A stretch of DNA of 64,000 nt from Kaistia sp. 32K. Its GTDB lineage: Bacteria > Pseudomonadota > Alphaproteobacteria > Rhizobiales > Kaistiaceae. The notes under the pieces are model-generated. The model saw only the letters and a list, made by a program, of their open reading frames with translations, was not told the origin of the DNA and made no database searches. Location of the stretch: positions 3,162,001 to 3,226,000 of the forward strand of contig NZ_AP024269.1 in assembly GCF_016629525.1 (NCBI RefSeq). The letters are read 5' to 3'. The position numbers were made by a program, and so were the translations under genes. This document shows, one piece after another, positions 46,557-57,132 of this stretch. The number at the start of each line of letters is the position of its first letter. Within the stretch, counting starts at the first letter, position 1.

Positions 46557-47399
46557 TCAAAGCGTCTTCCTGAACCACGCCGCCGTCTTCGCGATCACGC
46601 TGTCGGCCATCGTCTGGTCGGCGCCCAGGCTGCCATAGATGTGGTCGCCCTCCGGCACGATCCAGACTTCCTTCGACGAGCCCTTGGCGAGCTTGGCAAA
46701 ACCTTCCGGATAGGCGGCGGAAAAATCCTTCGCGCCGGCGATGGCGAGATAGGCTCCCGGATAGCTCGCGATCGCCTTGTCGATCTTATGCGTCTCGAGG
46801 CTGTCGAAGAAGCCCTTCTTCAGCACGATGGTGCGCCAGCCGAGATCGAGGCCGACGACGCCCTCCGTCTCGGCGGTGGCGATCGCCTTGGCGCCGATCG
46901 AACCCTTCATATCCTTGGAAAAATCACCGACCGAGGACCAGGTGACCAGCGTCTTGAAGCGCTCGGGCTCGTCGGCGGCGAGCAGCGTGGCAACGCCGCC
47001 GCCGAGCGAGAAGCCGAGCACGCCGAGCCGCTTCGGATCGATGCCGGCCTGCTTGGCGAGAAAATCGGCCGCGACCTTGGCGTCGGCGAGTTGGCCATCG
47101 ATCGTCGTCGCGCCCGTGTCGCCGTCGCTCTTGCCGAAGCCCTGGAAATCGATGCGGAGCGAGGCGATGCCCTCCTTGGCGAGCGCCGCCGCCTCGCGGG
47201 CATACATGCCGCCGACCTCGTCGCGCGACGAGCCGAAGCCGTGCAGCATCAGGACCGCCGGGGCGCTAGTGGCGCCCTCCGGCAGGTTGAGCGTGGCGGC
47301 GATCCCGCCCTCGAGCGTCACTACGCTCTCTCCGGCCGCGGCGAGCGCGGGCAGCGACAGGAGGGTGATGAAGGCGAGCGAGGCGGGCAGCAGGCGCAT
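46557..47399 (-). CDS. Secreted alpha/beta hydrolase (dienelactone hydrolase-like)
   Basis: 280 residues. Signal peptide MRLLPASLAFITLLSLPAL. Oxyanion motif LMLHGFGSSRDEVGG, nucleophile elbow GFSLGGG (Ser about 131), acid in IAGAKDFSAAYPE and His in PEGDHIYGS give a full catalytic triad of the alpha/beta hydrolase fold. Likely a periplasmic esterase; substrate unknown. Divergent from adhP with 188 bases between. Confidence 0.8.
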   Translation of the reverse strand: MRLLPASLAFITLLSLPALAAAGESVVTLEGGIAATLNLPEGATSAPAVLMLHGFGSSRDEVGGMYAREAAALAKEGIASLRIDFQGFGKSDGDTGATTIDGQLADAKVAADFLAKQAGIDPKRLGVLGFSLGGGVATLLAADEPERFKTLVTWSSVGDFSKDMKGSIGAKAIATAETEGVVGLDLGWRTIVLKKGFFDSLETHKIDKAIASYPGAYLAIAGAKDFSAAYPEGFAKLAKGSSKEVWIVPEGDHIYGSLGADQTMADSVIAKTAAWFRKTL

Positions 47400-47489
47400 G
47401 ATGAGATCATTCCTTGCGGGTTCCCATGGACGACCGCCAGCAAATCCCGCCTTCCCTGCGCGGTCAACGGTCTGTCACGACAATGGCAA

Positions 47490-47503
47490 TTGATCGAGAT
47501 CAT
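47490..47503. promoter_or_regulatory. FNR/FixK-like box upstream of adhP
   Basis: TTGAT-CGAG-ATCAT matches the FNR/FixK consensus TTGAT-N4-ATCAA at nine of ten defined positions, 84 bases before the adhP start. Suggests induction under low oxygen. Confidence 0.55.
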
Positions 47504-47587
47504 GGGCGGGCTACAACTATTTGGTTTTATTCGCTCCCAACCATACACTCAGGATGTCCTATCGATACGCCCATCAAGGAGGTCGCG

Positions 47588-48616
47588 ATGAAGACGATGA
47601 AAGCCGCCGTTGTCCGGGAATTCGGCAAGCCGCTGACGATCGAGGAAGTTCCCATCCCCGAAATGCGGCACGACCGGATCCTGGTGAAGGTCGAGGCCTG
47701 CGGCGTCTGCCATACCGACCTGCACGCCGCCGAGGGCGACTGGCCGGTGAAGCCGACGCCGCCCTTCATCCCCGGCCATGAGGGCTCGGGCTTCGTCACC
47801 GCCGTCGGCCGCGACGTCAAGGGTGTCAAGGAAGGCGACCGCGTCGGGGTGCCGTGGCTCTACACGGCCTGCGGCCATTGCGAGCACTGCTTCTCCGGCT
47901 GGGAGACGCTCTGCAACGAGCAGCAGAACACCGGCTATTCCGTCAATGGCGGCTATGCCGACTATGTGCTGGCCGACCCGAACTATATCGGCCACATCCC
48001 GAAGAAGCTCGATTTCGGCGCCGCCGCGCCCGTCATGTGCGCCGGCGTCACGGTCTACAAGGGCCTCAAGGAAACCGAGGCGAAGCCCGGCCAGTGGGTG
48101 GTGATCTCCGGCATCGGCGGCCTCGGCCACATGGCCGTGCAATATGCCAAGGCCATGGGCCTGCACGTCGCCGCCGTCGATATCAGCGAGGACAAGCTGA
48201 AGCTCGCCCGCGAACTCGGCGCTGAGGTGACAGTCAACGCCTCGGAAGGCGACCCGACCGCCGCGATCCGCAAGGCGACCGATGGTGGCGCGCACGGCGT
48301 GCTCGTCACCGCCGTCTCCCGCCCCGCCTTCGCGCAGGCGCTCGGCATGGTCCGCCGCCGTGGCACGTTGGCTCTGGTCGGCCTGCCGCCCGGCGATTTC
48401 CCGACGCCGATCTTCGACGTCGTGCTGAACCGCATCACCATTCGCGGCTCGATCGTCGGCACACGGCAGGATCTGGCGGAATCGCTGGAGTTCGCGGCCG
48501 ATGGCCTGGTCACGCCGCACTACAGCTGGGACAAGCTCGACAACATCAATGCCATCTTCGACGAGATGCGCGCCGGCAAGATCGAAGGCCGCGTCGTCAT
48601 GCAGATCGCAAGCTGA
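47588..48616 (+). CDS. adhP: Zinc-dependent alcohol dehydrogenase AdhP
   Basis: 342 residues from the ATG at 47588 after a strong AAGGAGG. Catalytic zinc ligands C41, H64 and C151 (CGVCHTDLH, GHEGSG, VMCAGVT) and the four structural zinc cysteines C95, C98, C101 and C109 are all present. NAD motif VVISGIGGLGHMAVQYAKAMG. Propanol-preferring/ethanol dehydrogenase of the medium-chain family, oxidising or forming small primary alcohols. The upstream FNR/FixK-like box suggests a role in fermentation at low oxygen. Its last 20 bases overlap the 3' end of miaA on the other strand. Confidence 0.93.
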   Translation: MKTMKAAVVREFGKPLTIEEVPIPEMRHDRILVKVEACGVCHTDLHAAEGDWPVKPTPPFIPGHEGSGFVTAVGRDVKGVKEGDRVGVPWLYTACGHCEHCFSGWETLCNEQQNTGYSVNGGYADYVLADPNYIGHIPKKLDFGAAAPVMCAGVTVYKGLKETEAKPGQWVVISGIGGLGHMAVQYAKAMGLHVAAVDISEDKLKLARELGAEVTVNASEGDPTAAIRKATDGGAHGVLVTAVSRPAFAQALGMVRRRGTLALVGLPPGDFPTPIFDVVLNRITIRGSIVGTRQDLAESLEFAADGLVTPHYSWDKLDNINAIFDEMRAGKIEGRVVMQIAS

Positions 48617-49508
48617 TCTCCGGGAGCGCCGCGCCGGGTGCGTGGCGCTCCCAATCCGCCATCTGGTTGCGGAACCAGGTGCCCTGCCGCTTGGCATAGC
48701 GGCGTGTCTCCATCTTGGCGCGCTCGATCGCCTCGTCGAGCGCAAGCTCGCCGGCGAGATGGGCGCCGAACTCGCGAATGCCGATCGCCTTCATCGCCGG
48801 CAGCGCCGGATTGAGACCGAGCGCGATCAGCGCCTCCGCCTCGGCGATTCCGCCGCGCTCCACCATGCCGTCGAAACGCCGGCCGATGCGCTCGTAGAGC
48901 ACCGCCCTTTCCGGCTCGAGCACGATCCGGCGTACCGATGCTGCGTCGACCAGCGGCGGCGCGCCCGTCTCCCTCTGCCATTCCCCGATCGAGCGCCCGG
49001 TCGCCTCGACGACTTCCAGCGCGCGCAGCACCCGCGTGCGATCGAGCGGCGCCAGCCGCTCGGCGCTTTCCGGATCGAGCTTTTGCAGCGCGGCGTGCAG
49101 GGCCGGCACGCCCTCGGCGTCGGCCCGCGCCTCAACGCGCGCGCGATGCTCGGCCGGGATCGGGGGGATCGAAGAGAGCCCCTCGGTCAGCGCCTTGAAA
49201 TAGAGCCCGGTGCCGCCGATCACGATCGGCAGCTGGCCGTCTCGCCATGCGGCTTCCAGTGCCGCCTTCGCATCTTCGCGCCAGCGGGCCACCGAATAGC
49301 GCTCGGCTGCCGCGACATGGCCGTAGAGACGGTGCGGCGCCTGCACCTCCTCGTCCGGATCCGGGCGGGCGGAGAGGATGCGCAGCTCGCGATAGACCTG
49401 CATCGAATCGGCATTGATGACGACGCCGCCGTGCCGGCGCGCCAGCTCCAGCGCTAGCGCCGACTTGCCGCTCGCGGTCGGCCCGGCTATCAGGACGGCA
49501 GGTCCCAT
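48597..49508 (-). CDS. miaA: tRNA dimethylallyltransferase MiaA
   Basis: 303 residues from the ATG at 49508, chosen because the P loop follows at once (GPAVLIAGPTASGKSALAL), as in the family; an ATG eight codons upstream at 49532 overlaps the serB start. NADSMQVYRELRILSARPD, GGTGLYFKAL and the C-terminal AIGIREFGAHLAGEL and RRYAKRQGTWFRNQ are typical. It attaches a dimethylallyl group to A37 of tRNAs reading UNN codons. Divergent from serB with a 22-base gap, convergent with adhP with a 20-base overlap. Confidence 0.95.
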   Translation of the reverse strand: MGPAVLIAGPTASGKSALALELARRHGGVVINADSMQVYRELRILSARPDPDEEVQAPHRLYGHVAAAERYSVARWREDAKAALEAAWRDGQLPIVIGGTGLYFKALTEGLSSIPPIPAEHRARVEARADAEGVPALHAALQKLDPESAERLAPLDRTRVLRALEVVEATGRSIGEWQRETGAPPLVDAASVRRIVLEPERAVLYERIGRRFDGMVERGGIAEAEALIALGLNPALPAMKAIGIREFGAHLAGELALDEAIERAKMETRRYAKRQGTWFRNQMADWERHAPGAALPEISLRSA

Positions 49509-49530
49509 TTTCGCTGAATTCAGGTTCCCC

Positions 49531-50990
<1,460 letters not shown>

Positions 50991-50997
50991 GCCAGAA

Positions 50998-51122
50998 GCC
51001 CCTCACCCCAACCCTCTCCCGCAAGCGGTAGAGGGAGCCCCACTGCACTCGGTGTCCACGGTTCAGCCACACCGGCCCAAAGCCCTCACCCGCTTGCGGG
51101 AGAGGGTTGGGTGAGGGTCTTG
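50998..51122. repeat. Palindromic repeat, family C, paired copy
   Basis: CCCCTCACCCCAACCCTCTC then CCGCAAGCGGTAGAGGGAG at the left, CTTGCGGGAGAGGGTTGGGT then GAGGGT at the right. Confidence 0.75.
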
Positions 51123-51212
51123 CTTGCCAGCCGCAGAGACTCTCGCCGGCATCTCGCGAAGCAGGGTAAGGCGCTGCTCGTCGATCTCCCAGGTTCCATT
51201 CCCGGAACTCGA

Positions 51213-51350
51213 CCATCATCCTGAGGTGCCCGGCGAAGCCGGGCCTCGAAGGAGGGTCCAGAGAACGGCTCTGACCTCGCCTGCACACCAGAATGCTCCG
51301 CTGGATCCTCCTTCGAGGCTTCGCTCACGCGAAGCACCTCAGGATGATGG
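51213..51350. repeat. Palindromic repeat, family A, paired copy
   Basis: CATCATCCTGAGGTGCCCGG through GGAGGGTCCAG at the left, CTGGATCCTCCTTCGAGG through CACCTCAGGATGATGG at the right. Together with the family C copy it fills most of the 477-base gap between the GNAT gene and degP. Confidence 0.8.
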
Positions 51351-51467
51351 CGGAGCCGGTCAATCGGCCTGGAAAGCTCAAAGGGGTGCAAGAGGCGGCG
51401 CCGAGATGGCGCCACCCCGCCGGCCTGCGGCCGTCGACCTCTCCCCTCAGGGAGAGATGAAGGCCCT

Positions 51468-52955
51468 CTACTCGTCGAGCTTCAGCGGGACGAAGCGTAG
51501 TTCGCCCGCCTTGTTGGCGATAAGGAACAGCGCCGAGCGGCGGCCGTCCTTCTTCAGCGCCTCGATGCGCGTCGTCACCTCGGCCGGCAGCGCTACGGGC
51601 TCCTGCGACACCTCGACGACGACCTCGCCGATCGCAACGCCCTTCTCCGCGGCGGCGCTGCCCGCGTCGATCGCCGTGATCACGACGCCCTTCACCTCGG
51701 GCGCGATCGAGAACTGCGCGCGCAGTTCCGGCGTCAGCTCCGACAGCGTCAGCCCGAGCAGTTCGGTGACGACCGGCTTCGGCGGCTCCACGGGAGCCGG
51801 CGCCTGCTTGTCCTCGGCCTTCTCGGCGGCCTCGGTCAGGCGTCCGACCTTCACCTTGAGGGTCATTTCCTTGCCCTTGCGGATCACGACGACGTCGACG
51901 AGCTTGTCGATGTTCGCGTCCGCGACGAGGCGGGGCAGATCGCGCATCTCGGTGACCGGCCGGCCGTCGAAGGACAGGATGACGTCGCCCGGCTGGATGC
52001 CGGCTTCCGCCGCCGGTCCCTTCTCGGTGACGCCGGCTACCAGCGCGCCGCGCGCGGCGGGCATGCCGAGGCTCTCGGCGATTTCGTCCGTCACCTGCTG
52101 GATGCGCACGCCGAGCAGGCCGCGGCGGGTCTCGCCGAATTCGCGCAGCTGCTGCACGACATGCACGGCAGCGTCCGAGGGGATGGCGAAGCCGATGCCG
52201 ATCGAGCCGCCCGAGGGCGAGATGATCGCCGTGTTGATGCCGATGATCTCGCCCTTCATGTTGAAGAGCGGGCCGCCGGAATTGCCGCGATTGATGGCGG
52301 CGTCGGTCTGGATGAAATTGTCGTAGGGGCCGGAATTGATGTCGCGGTTGCGGGCCGAGACGATGCCGACGGTCACGGTGCCGCCGAGGCCGAACGGATT
52401 GCCGATCGCCATCACCCAGTCGCCGACGCGCATCGCATCCGACGAGCCGAACTTCAGCGCCTTGAGCGGCTTGGCGGCGGTCGGCTTGACCTGCAGCACG
52501 GCGATGTCGGTCTTCTCGTCGCGACCGAGCAGCGTCGCCGTCAGCTTCGAGCCGTCATTGAAATTGGCGACGATCTCGTCGGCGCCTTCGATGACGTGGT
52601 TGTTGGTGACGATGATGCCGGAGGCGTCGATGACGAAGCCGGAGCCGAGCGACTGCACCTTGCGCGGCGGCGAATTGTCCGTGCCGTCCTTCTGCTTGTT
52701 GAAGAACTCGTCGAAGAATTCCTGGAAGGGCGACCCTTCGGGCGCCTGCGGCGTGGGAACGCCGCGCGATCCCTCGATCGTCTGCGACGTCGAGATGTTG
52801 ACCACCGAATCGACGAGGCCGGCGGCGAGGTCGGCGACCGATTCCGGGCCCTGCGCCATGGCAGGCGGAACAAAGGCGGGCGTCGCGGTACTCAGCAGCG
52901 CCCCGAGGGCGGCCGCGAGGCACAGGCGATAGGTCTTCTTGTTGGCCGCGGCCAT
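51468..52955 (-). CDS. degP: DegP/Do-type periplasmic serine protease
   Basis: 495 residues from the ATG at 52955, which has AGGAG eight bases upstream. Signal peptide with cleavage near AMAQ. Triad H120 (TNNHVIEG), D150 (DIAVLQV) and S226 (NRGNSGGPL), followed by two PDZ domains (GLLGVRIQQVTDEI and LLGLTLSELTPEL as first strands). Degrades or holds misfolded periplasmic proteins. Same strand as the downstream-facing DUF2065-hflC-hflK genes that precede it, forming an envelope quality-control group. Confidence 0.95.
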   Translation of the reverse strand: MAAANKKTYRLCLAAALGALLSTATPAFVPPAMAQGPESVADLAAGLVDSVVNISTSQTIEGSRGVPTPQAPEGSPFQEFFDEFFNKQKDGTDNSPPRKVQSLGSGFVIDASGIIVTNNHVIEGADEIVANFNDGSKLTATLLGRDEKTDIAVLQVKPTAAKPLKALKFGSSDAMRVGDWVMAIGNPFGLGGTVTVGIVSARNRDINSGPYDNFIQTDAAINRGNSGGPLFNMKGEIIGINTAIISPSGGSIGIGFAIPSDAAVHVVQQLREFGETRRGLLGVRIQQVTDEIAESLGMPAARGALVAGVTEKGPAAEAGIQPGDVILSFDGRPVTEMRDLPRLVADANIDKLVDVVVIRKGKEMTLKVKVGRLTEAAEKAEDKQAPAPVEPPKPVVTELLGLTLSELTPELRAQFSIAPEVKGVVITAIDAGSAAAEKGVAIGEVVVEVSQEPVALPAEVTTRIEALKKDGRRSALFLIANKAGELRFVPLKLDE

Positions 52956-53040
52956 CTGCATCTCTCCTCTGGCGTCGCCGTCCAGCATGACACGACCGCG
53001 ACTTCGATACATCTAGCGCGAAGCGCGCCGCCGCCGAGGG

Positions 53041-53226
53041 TCAGGAGCGCGCCAGCCAAACCACCGCAACGCCGATCGCGAGCACAATCAGCCCGCATCC
53101 TCGCAGCATGGAATCTGATGCGGCAATTCCTTGCCGCATCAGGGTTTTCGCAACCGTGGGCGCCACCGCGTAGAACACGCCCTCGATGACGAGGACGAGT
53201 CCCAGCGCGGTGACGAAGTCCGTCAC
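53041..53226 (-). CDS. DUF2065 family small membrane protein
   Basis: 61 residues, GTG start overlapping the hflC stop (GTGA). Two spans: FVTALGLVLVIEGVFYAVAP and CGLIVLAIGVAVVWLA. DUF2065 (YjeT-like) proteins commonly lie beside hflKC. Function unknown; translational coupling suggests association with the HflKC complex. Confidence 0.85.
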   Translation of the reverse strand: MTDFVTALGLVLVIEGVFYAVAPTVAKTLMRQGIAASDSMLRGCGLIVLAIGVAVVWLARS

Positions 53227-54218
53227 GGCGTCGCGGCGGGCGCCGGTTCAGTTGCCGCCGGGGCCGGCGTCACGGCCTTCGGCGGAGCCGGCGTCGCGGC
53301 CTTCGGCGGGGCCGGCGTGCCGGGCGTCGCCCGCTCCGGAACCGCCAGCGCGTTGCCGCTCGGGTCGGTCAGGTAGCGGAAGAACGGCGACGACGGCGAG
53401 ATCACCATGCGCGTCGTGTCGCTCTTCATGCCGTCCTGATAGGCCTGCATCGAGCGATAGAACGAGAAGAAATCAGGATCCTGCTCGAACGCCGTCGCAA
53501 AGATGCGGTTACGCTGCGCGTCGCCGTCACCCTTGATCTCGTCGGCGCGCTGGTTGGCCTCAGCCACGATGACCGTCGCCTGCCTGTCGGCCTGCGCGCG
53601 GATCGTCCGGGCCGCCTGCTCGCCCTGCGCACGGATTTCAGTCGCTTCGCGCTGACGCTCCGTCTGCATGCGCTGGTAGACGGCCTGGCTGTTCTCCGGC
53701 GGCAGATCGGCGCGGCGAATGCGGACGTCGACGACGTCGACGCCGAGGCGCTTGCCTTCACGCTGCACCTGCTCGGTGATCTGCTGCATCAGCCGGGCAC
53801 GGCCCTCGCGGACGATGCTGCTGAAATCCATCTGGCCGGCGGCGCCGCGGATCGCCGAATTGAGGATCACGGCGAGCCGGGATTCCGCAACCTGGACCGA
53901 ACCGGCAGCCTGATAGAACAGCAGCGGATCGACGATCTTGTAGCGTCCGAACGCATCCATCACGAGGCGCTTGCGATCGCGCGCAATGACCTCGATCGGC
54001 GGCGAGTCGATGTCGAGCAGCCGCTTGTCCAGCATCACGACATTATCGATCAGCGGGATCTTGGCGTAGATGCCGGGCTCCGTCGCGACGCGGACCGGAT
54101 TACCGAAGCGCAGAACCAGCGCCTGCTGGGTCTGGTTGACGATGAACAGGCCCGAATAGGCAACGATGGCGACGATGATGACGATGACGAGGCCGAGCCC
54201 GCCGAAAATGCGACCCAT
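53223..54218 (-). CDS. hflC: HflC, modulator of FtsH protease
   Basis: 331 residues from the ATG at 54218, which shares one base with the hflK stop (TGATG) and follows GGGAGG. One N-terminal span (LGLVIVIIVAIVAYSGLFIV), then the SPFH/band 7 domain (QTQQALVLRFGNPV, then GVDVVDVRIRRADLPPE) and a coiled coil. The C-terminal 40 residues are a Pro/Ala/Thr-rich extension (PAPPKA repeated) not seen in E. coli HflC. With HflK it forms the periplasmic cage around FtsH. Confidence 0.93.
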   Translation of the reverse strand: MGRIFGGLGLVIVIIVAIVAYSGLFIVNQTQQALVLRFGNPVRVATEPGIYAKIPLIDNVVMLDKRLLDIDSPPIEVIARDRKRLVMDAFGRYKIVDPLLFYQAAGSVQVAESRLAVILNSAIRGAAGQMDFSSIVREGRARLMQQITEQVQREGKRLGVDVVDVRIRRADLPPENSQAVYQRMQTERQREATEIRAQGEQAARTIRAQADRQATVIVAEANQRADEIKGDGDAQRNRIFATAFEQDPDFFSFYRSMQAYQDGMKSDTTRMVISPSSPFFRYLTDPSGNALAVPERATPGTPAPPKAATPAPPKAVTPAPAATEPAPAATP

Positions 54219-55339
54219 CACTGCGAGCCTCCCTGCTTGGCGGCTGCGGGCGCGCCCTGCAAGGCAGGCAACGGCATATACGGCACCACTCCACCTCCCT
54301 TTTCGTCGACGATGATCTTGTCCATGTCGGCGAAGACACCGGAAAGCGTATCGAGATAGATGCGCTCACGGGTGACGGCAGGCGCTTCCTTGTACGATTC
54401 GTAGACCTTCGTGAAACGATCGGCCTGACCCTTCGCCTCGGCGACGATCTGGTCGCGATAGGCGTTGGCCGCTTCCTCGATCTGCGACGCCTGACCGCGC
54501 GCGCCGGGGATGACCCGGTTGGCGTAGGTCTGGGCCTCGTTCTGGACGCGGTCCTGGTCCTGCTCGGCGGCCTGCACGTCGCGGAACGCGTCGATGACCT
54601 CGGACGGCGGGCCGACGTTCAAGAGCTGGACCTGCGTGATCTGGATGCCGGCGCCATACTGGTCGAGCTTGTTCTGCATCAGTTCCTGCACGGCGGTCTG
54701 GATGCCCAGGCGCTCTTCCGTCAGCACGCGCTGGATGTCCGAACGACCGATGATCTCGCGCATGGCGCTTTCGGCCGTCGCCTTCACCGTGCCTTCGGGA
54801 TTCTGCACGTTGAACAGGTACTTGCTGGCGTCGTTGATGACCCAGAAGACCGAGAAATCGACGTCGACGATGTTCTCGTCGCCCGTCAGCATCAGGCTCT
54901 CCTGCGGCACGTCGCGGCCGTTCGAACCGGTGTTCCGGTCATCCTGGACCGTGCCGACCGTCGTCCGGTTCACGCGCGTGACCTGCGGCGTGTAGACGGC
55001 CTCGATCGGGTAAGGCAGGCGGAAATTCAGGCCCGGCGGAGCGCTGCGCTGATACTGGCCGAAGCGGAGCACGACCCCCTGCTCGTCGGGCTCGACGCGG
55101 AACGTGAAGAAATTATAGCCCAGGAACGCCACGACCACCGCCAGTATGGCGATGAACAAGACAGGGTTGAAGCCGCCGCCGGAGCCGCCAGGCAGAACCT
55201 GTTTGAGCTTGTCCTGGCTGCGACGAAGGAGTTCCTCAAGATCCGGCGGATTGGGACCATTGCCGCGCGGGCCCTGACCCCAAGGTCCGCCGTTGTTGCT
55301 GCCTTTCCATCCGCCGCCCGTCTGGTTGCTCCAGGGCAT
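54218..55339 (-). CDS. hflK: HflK, modulator of FtsH protease
   Basis: 373 residues, ATG preceded by AAGGAG. Gly/Asn-rich cytoplasmic N terminus, one span (FNPVLFIAILAVVVAFLGYN), then the SPFH domain (EPDEQGVVLRFGQYQR, YPIEAVYTPQVTRVNR) and a long coiled coil (FRDVQAAEQDQDRVQNEA). Partner of HflC. Followed in the same direction by hflC, DUF2065 and degP; folA lies 160 bases upstream. Confidence 0.95.
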   Translation of the reverse strand: MPWSNQTGGGWKGSNNGGPWGQGPRGNGPNPPDLEELLRRSQDKLKQVLPGGSGGGFNPVLFIAILAVVVAFLGYNFFTFRVEPDEQGVVLRFGQYQRSAPPGLNFRLPYPIEAVYTPQVTRVNRTTVGTVQDDRNTGSNGRDVPQESLMLTGDENIVDVDFSVFWVINDASKYLFNVQNPEGTVKATAESAMREIIGRSDIQRVLTEERLGIQTAVQELMQNKLDQYGAGIQITQVQLLNVGPPSEVIDAFRDVQAAEQDQDRVQNEAQTYANRVIPGARGQASQIEEAANAYRDQIVAEAKGQADRFTKVYESYKEAPAVTRERIYLDTLSGVFADMDKIIVDEKGGGVVPYMPLPALQGAPAAAKQGGSQ

Positions 55340-55498
55340 CTTCGCTCCTTAGTTGTCGATCAATAGGCAAGGCGTACCTGCCCCCGCCCATCGAAGCAAG
55401 AGAAGCCCCGGATATGCGGCCTTTTGCAGGGCCTCAGCGAGGCTGGAAGTGGTGTGTCGGCGCAGGGCTTTCAACGCGACTGCGTCGTTTATCCACGA

Positions 55499-56002
55499 TC
55501 ACACGGCCGTTTTTCGGCGCTCATAGATAACAAATCGCGTCGCCGCTGTGTCGGCGGCACCCGCGGGAACCGCCTCCGAGGAAACCGTCCCCCAGATCCC
55601 CGGATCGATCGGCGGGAACAGCGTATCGCCTTCCGGCGTCGCCGCCACATGGGTGATGTAGAGCCGGTCGGCCCGGTCGAAGAAGGCGCGATAGATCTCG
55701 CCGCCACCGATCACCATCAATTCCTCCGCCGCGCCCGCCGCCGCGAGCGCCGCGTCGAGCTCGGGAACGACGGTCACGCCGTCGGCCGCGAAGGCCGGAT
55801 CGCGAGTGACGACGATGTTGAGGCGGTTCGGCAGCGGCCGGCCGATCGAGACGAAGGTCTTGCGGCCCATCAGCACCGGCTTGCCGGTGGTGATCGCCTT
55901 GAAGCGCTTGAGATCGGTCGAGAGCTTCCACGGCATGTCGCCGTCGCGGCCGATGACGCCGTTCTCGGCCACCGCGGCGATGATCGAAAGCCGCGCCGTC
56001 AT
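55499..56002 (-). CDS. folA: Dihydrofolate reductase FolA
   Basis: 167 residues from the ATG at 56002, which overlaps the stop of the yqhA-like gene. LSIIAAVAENGVIGRDGDMPWKL and DLKRFKAITTGKPVLMGRKTF, then VIGGGEIYRAF are the folate and NADPH binding motifs. Reduces dihydrofolate formed by thymidylate synthase, whose gene (thyA) lies 2.2 kb upstream on the same strand. Confidence 0.95.
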   Translation of the reverse strand: MTARLSIIAAVAENGVIGRDGDMPWKLSTDLKRFKAITTGKPVLMGRKTFVSIGRPLPNRLNIVVTRDPAFAADGVTVVPELDAALAAAGAAEELMVIGGGEIYRAFFDRADRLYITHVAATPEGDTLFPPIDPGIWGTVSSEAVPAGAADTAATRFVIYERRKTAV

Positions 56003-56568
56003 TCCGGCTGCGGCAGCGCCGCTCCCTTGGGTGACGCGACGTCCTTGGCCTTCTTGGCGGGCTCGTCCTTCGCCTTGCCGCCGGCCGAGATGCGGTCGAC
56101 GGTTGCGAGCAGCAGCGCGGAGAGGACGAAGGTCATGTGCAGGATCGTCGACCACATGATCTTGTCGTTGCTGTACTCGTTGGCGTTCAGGAACACCTGC
56201 AGCAGGTGGATCGACGAGATCGCGACGATCGAGGAGGCCACCTTGATCTTCAGGCTGCCGGAATCGAGCTTGCCCAGCCAGGAGAGGTCATGGGAGGCAT
56301 TGTCGAAGCGGCTGACATAGTTCTCGTAGGACGAGATCATCACCATGACGACGAGGCTCGCGACCAGCGCGGCGTCGATCAGGCCGAGCATGGCGAGGAT
56401 CATGTCGGACTCGTCATAGACGAACACGTTCATGGCGACTTTCCAGAACTTCGCCAGGAAGGAGGCTGCGTAGAGCACCAGCGCGGCGCCCAGGCCGCCA
56501 TAGAAAATCACCAGCAGCCAGCGGGCCGACATGATGAGCTTTTCGATCGAGGTCTCGAAGGATTTCAA
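55999..56568 (-). CDS. YqhA/UPF0114 family membrane protein
   Basis: 189 residues from a TTG at 56568 with GGAG upstream. Four spans: WLLVIFYGGLGAALVLYAASF, MILAMLGLIDAALVASLVVMVM, IKVASSIVAISSIHLLQVFL, and WSTILHMTFVLSALLLATVD. SSYENYVSRFD after span 2 is the family signature. Function unknown. A charged tail rich in Lys, Ala and Pro follows. Coupled to folA by an ATGA overlap. Confidence 0.9.
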   Translation of the reverse strand: MKSFETSIEKLIMSARWLLVIFYGGLGAALVLYAASFLAKFWKVAMNVFVYDESDMILAMLGLIDAALVASLVVMVMISSYENYVSRFDNASHDLSWLGKLDSGSLKIKVASSIVAISSIHLLQVFLNANEYSNDKIMWSTILHMTFVLSALLLATVDRISAGGKAKDEPAKKAKDVASPKGAALPQPE

Positions 56569-56604
56569 GGGAGAAGCTCCGTGGATGATGCCCGCATATA
56601 CGGA

Positions 56605-57120
56605 TCACAAGGCCGCTTCGCCAACCCTCCCTGCCGCCGGAATCGTTCGCCCGAGACGAATCAGCGCGTCGCCCTCGACCCGGCAACGCTGCCATTCGAC
56701 CAGACGGCGAGCGCCCTGCGCCTCGTAGAAGGCGATCGACGGCGCGTTCCAGTCGAGCACCGACCATTCGTAGCGCCCGAGCCCCTCGGCGACGCAACGC
56801 TCCGCCAGGCTCGCGAGAAGCGCCTTGCCGATGCCGTAGCCCCGGTAGTCGGGCTTCACGAACAGATCCTCGAGATAGATGCCGTGGCGGCCCTGGAAGG
56901 TCGAGAAGGTGTAGAACCAGAGCGCGAAGCCGGCCGGCTCGCCCTCCCATTCGGCGATCGAGCAGAACACGCGCGGCGCCGGCCCGAACAGGGCGACGTC
57001 CAGCGCCGCGGCGTCCGTCTCGACCTCATGTGCCAGCCGCTCGTATTCGGCCAGCGACTGGATGAATTCGAGCACCAGCGGCGCGTCGCCCGGACGGGCG
57101 GGGCGAAGGGTCAGGGCCAT
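56605..57120 (-). CDS. GNAT acetyltransferase (diamine acetyltransferase-like)
   Basis: 171 residues. MALTLRPARPGDAPLVLEFI, then FALWFYTFSTFQGRHGIYLEDLFVKPDYRGYGIGKALL (split motif: ribosome-like acetyl-CoA loop RGYGIGKALL) and LDWNAPSIAFYEAQGA match the spermidine/spermine acetyltransferase-like branch of GNAT. Acceptor could be a polyamine or other amine. 12 bases downstream of the DUF4424 gene, same strand. Confidence 0.85.
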   Translation of the reverse strand: MALTLRPARPGDAPLVLEFIQSLAEYERLAHEVETDAAALDVALFGPAPRVFCSIAEWEGEPAGFALWFYTFSTFQGRHGIYLEDLFVKPDYRGYGIGKALLASLAERCVAEGLGRYEWSVLDWNAPSIAFYEAQGARRLVEWQRCRVEGDALIRLGRTIPAAGRVGEAAL

Positions 57121-57132
57121 GTTGGTTCCTTG

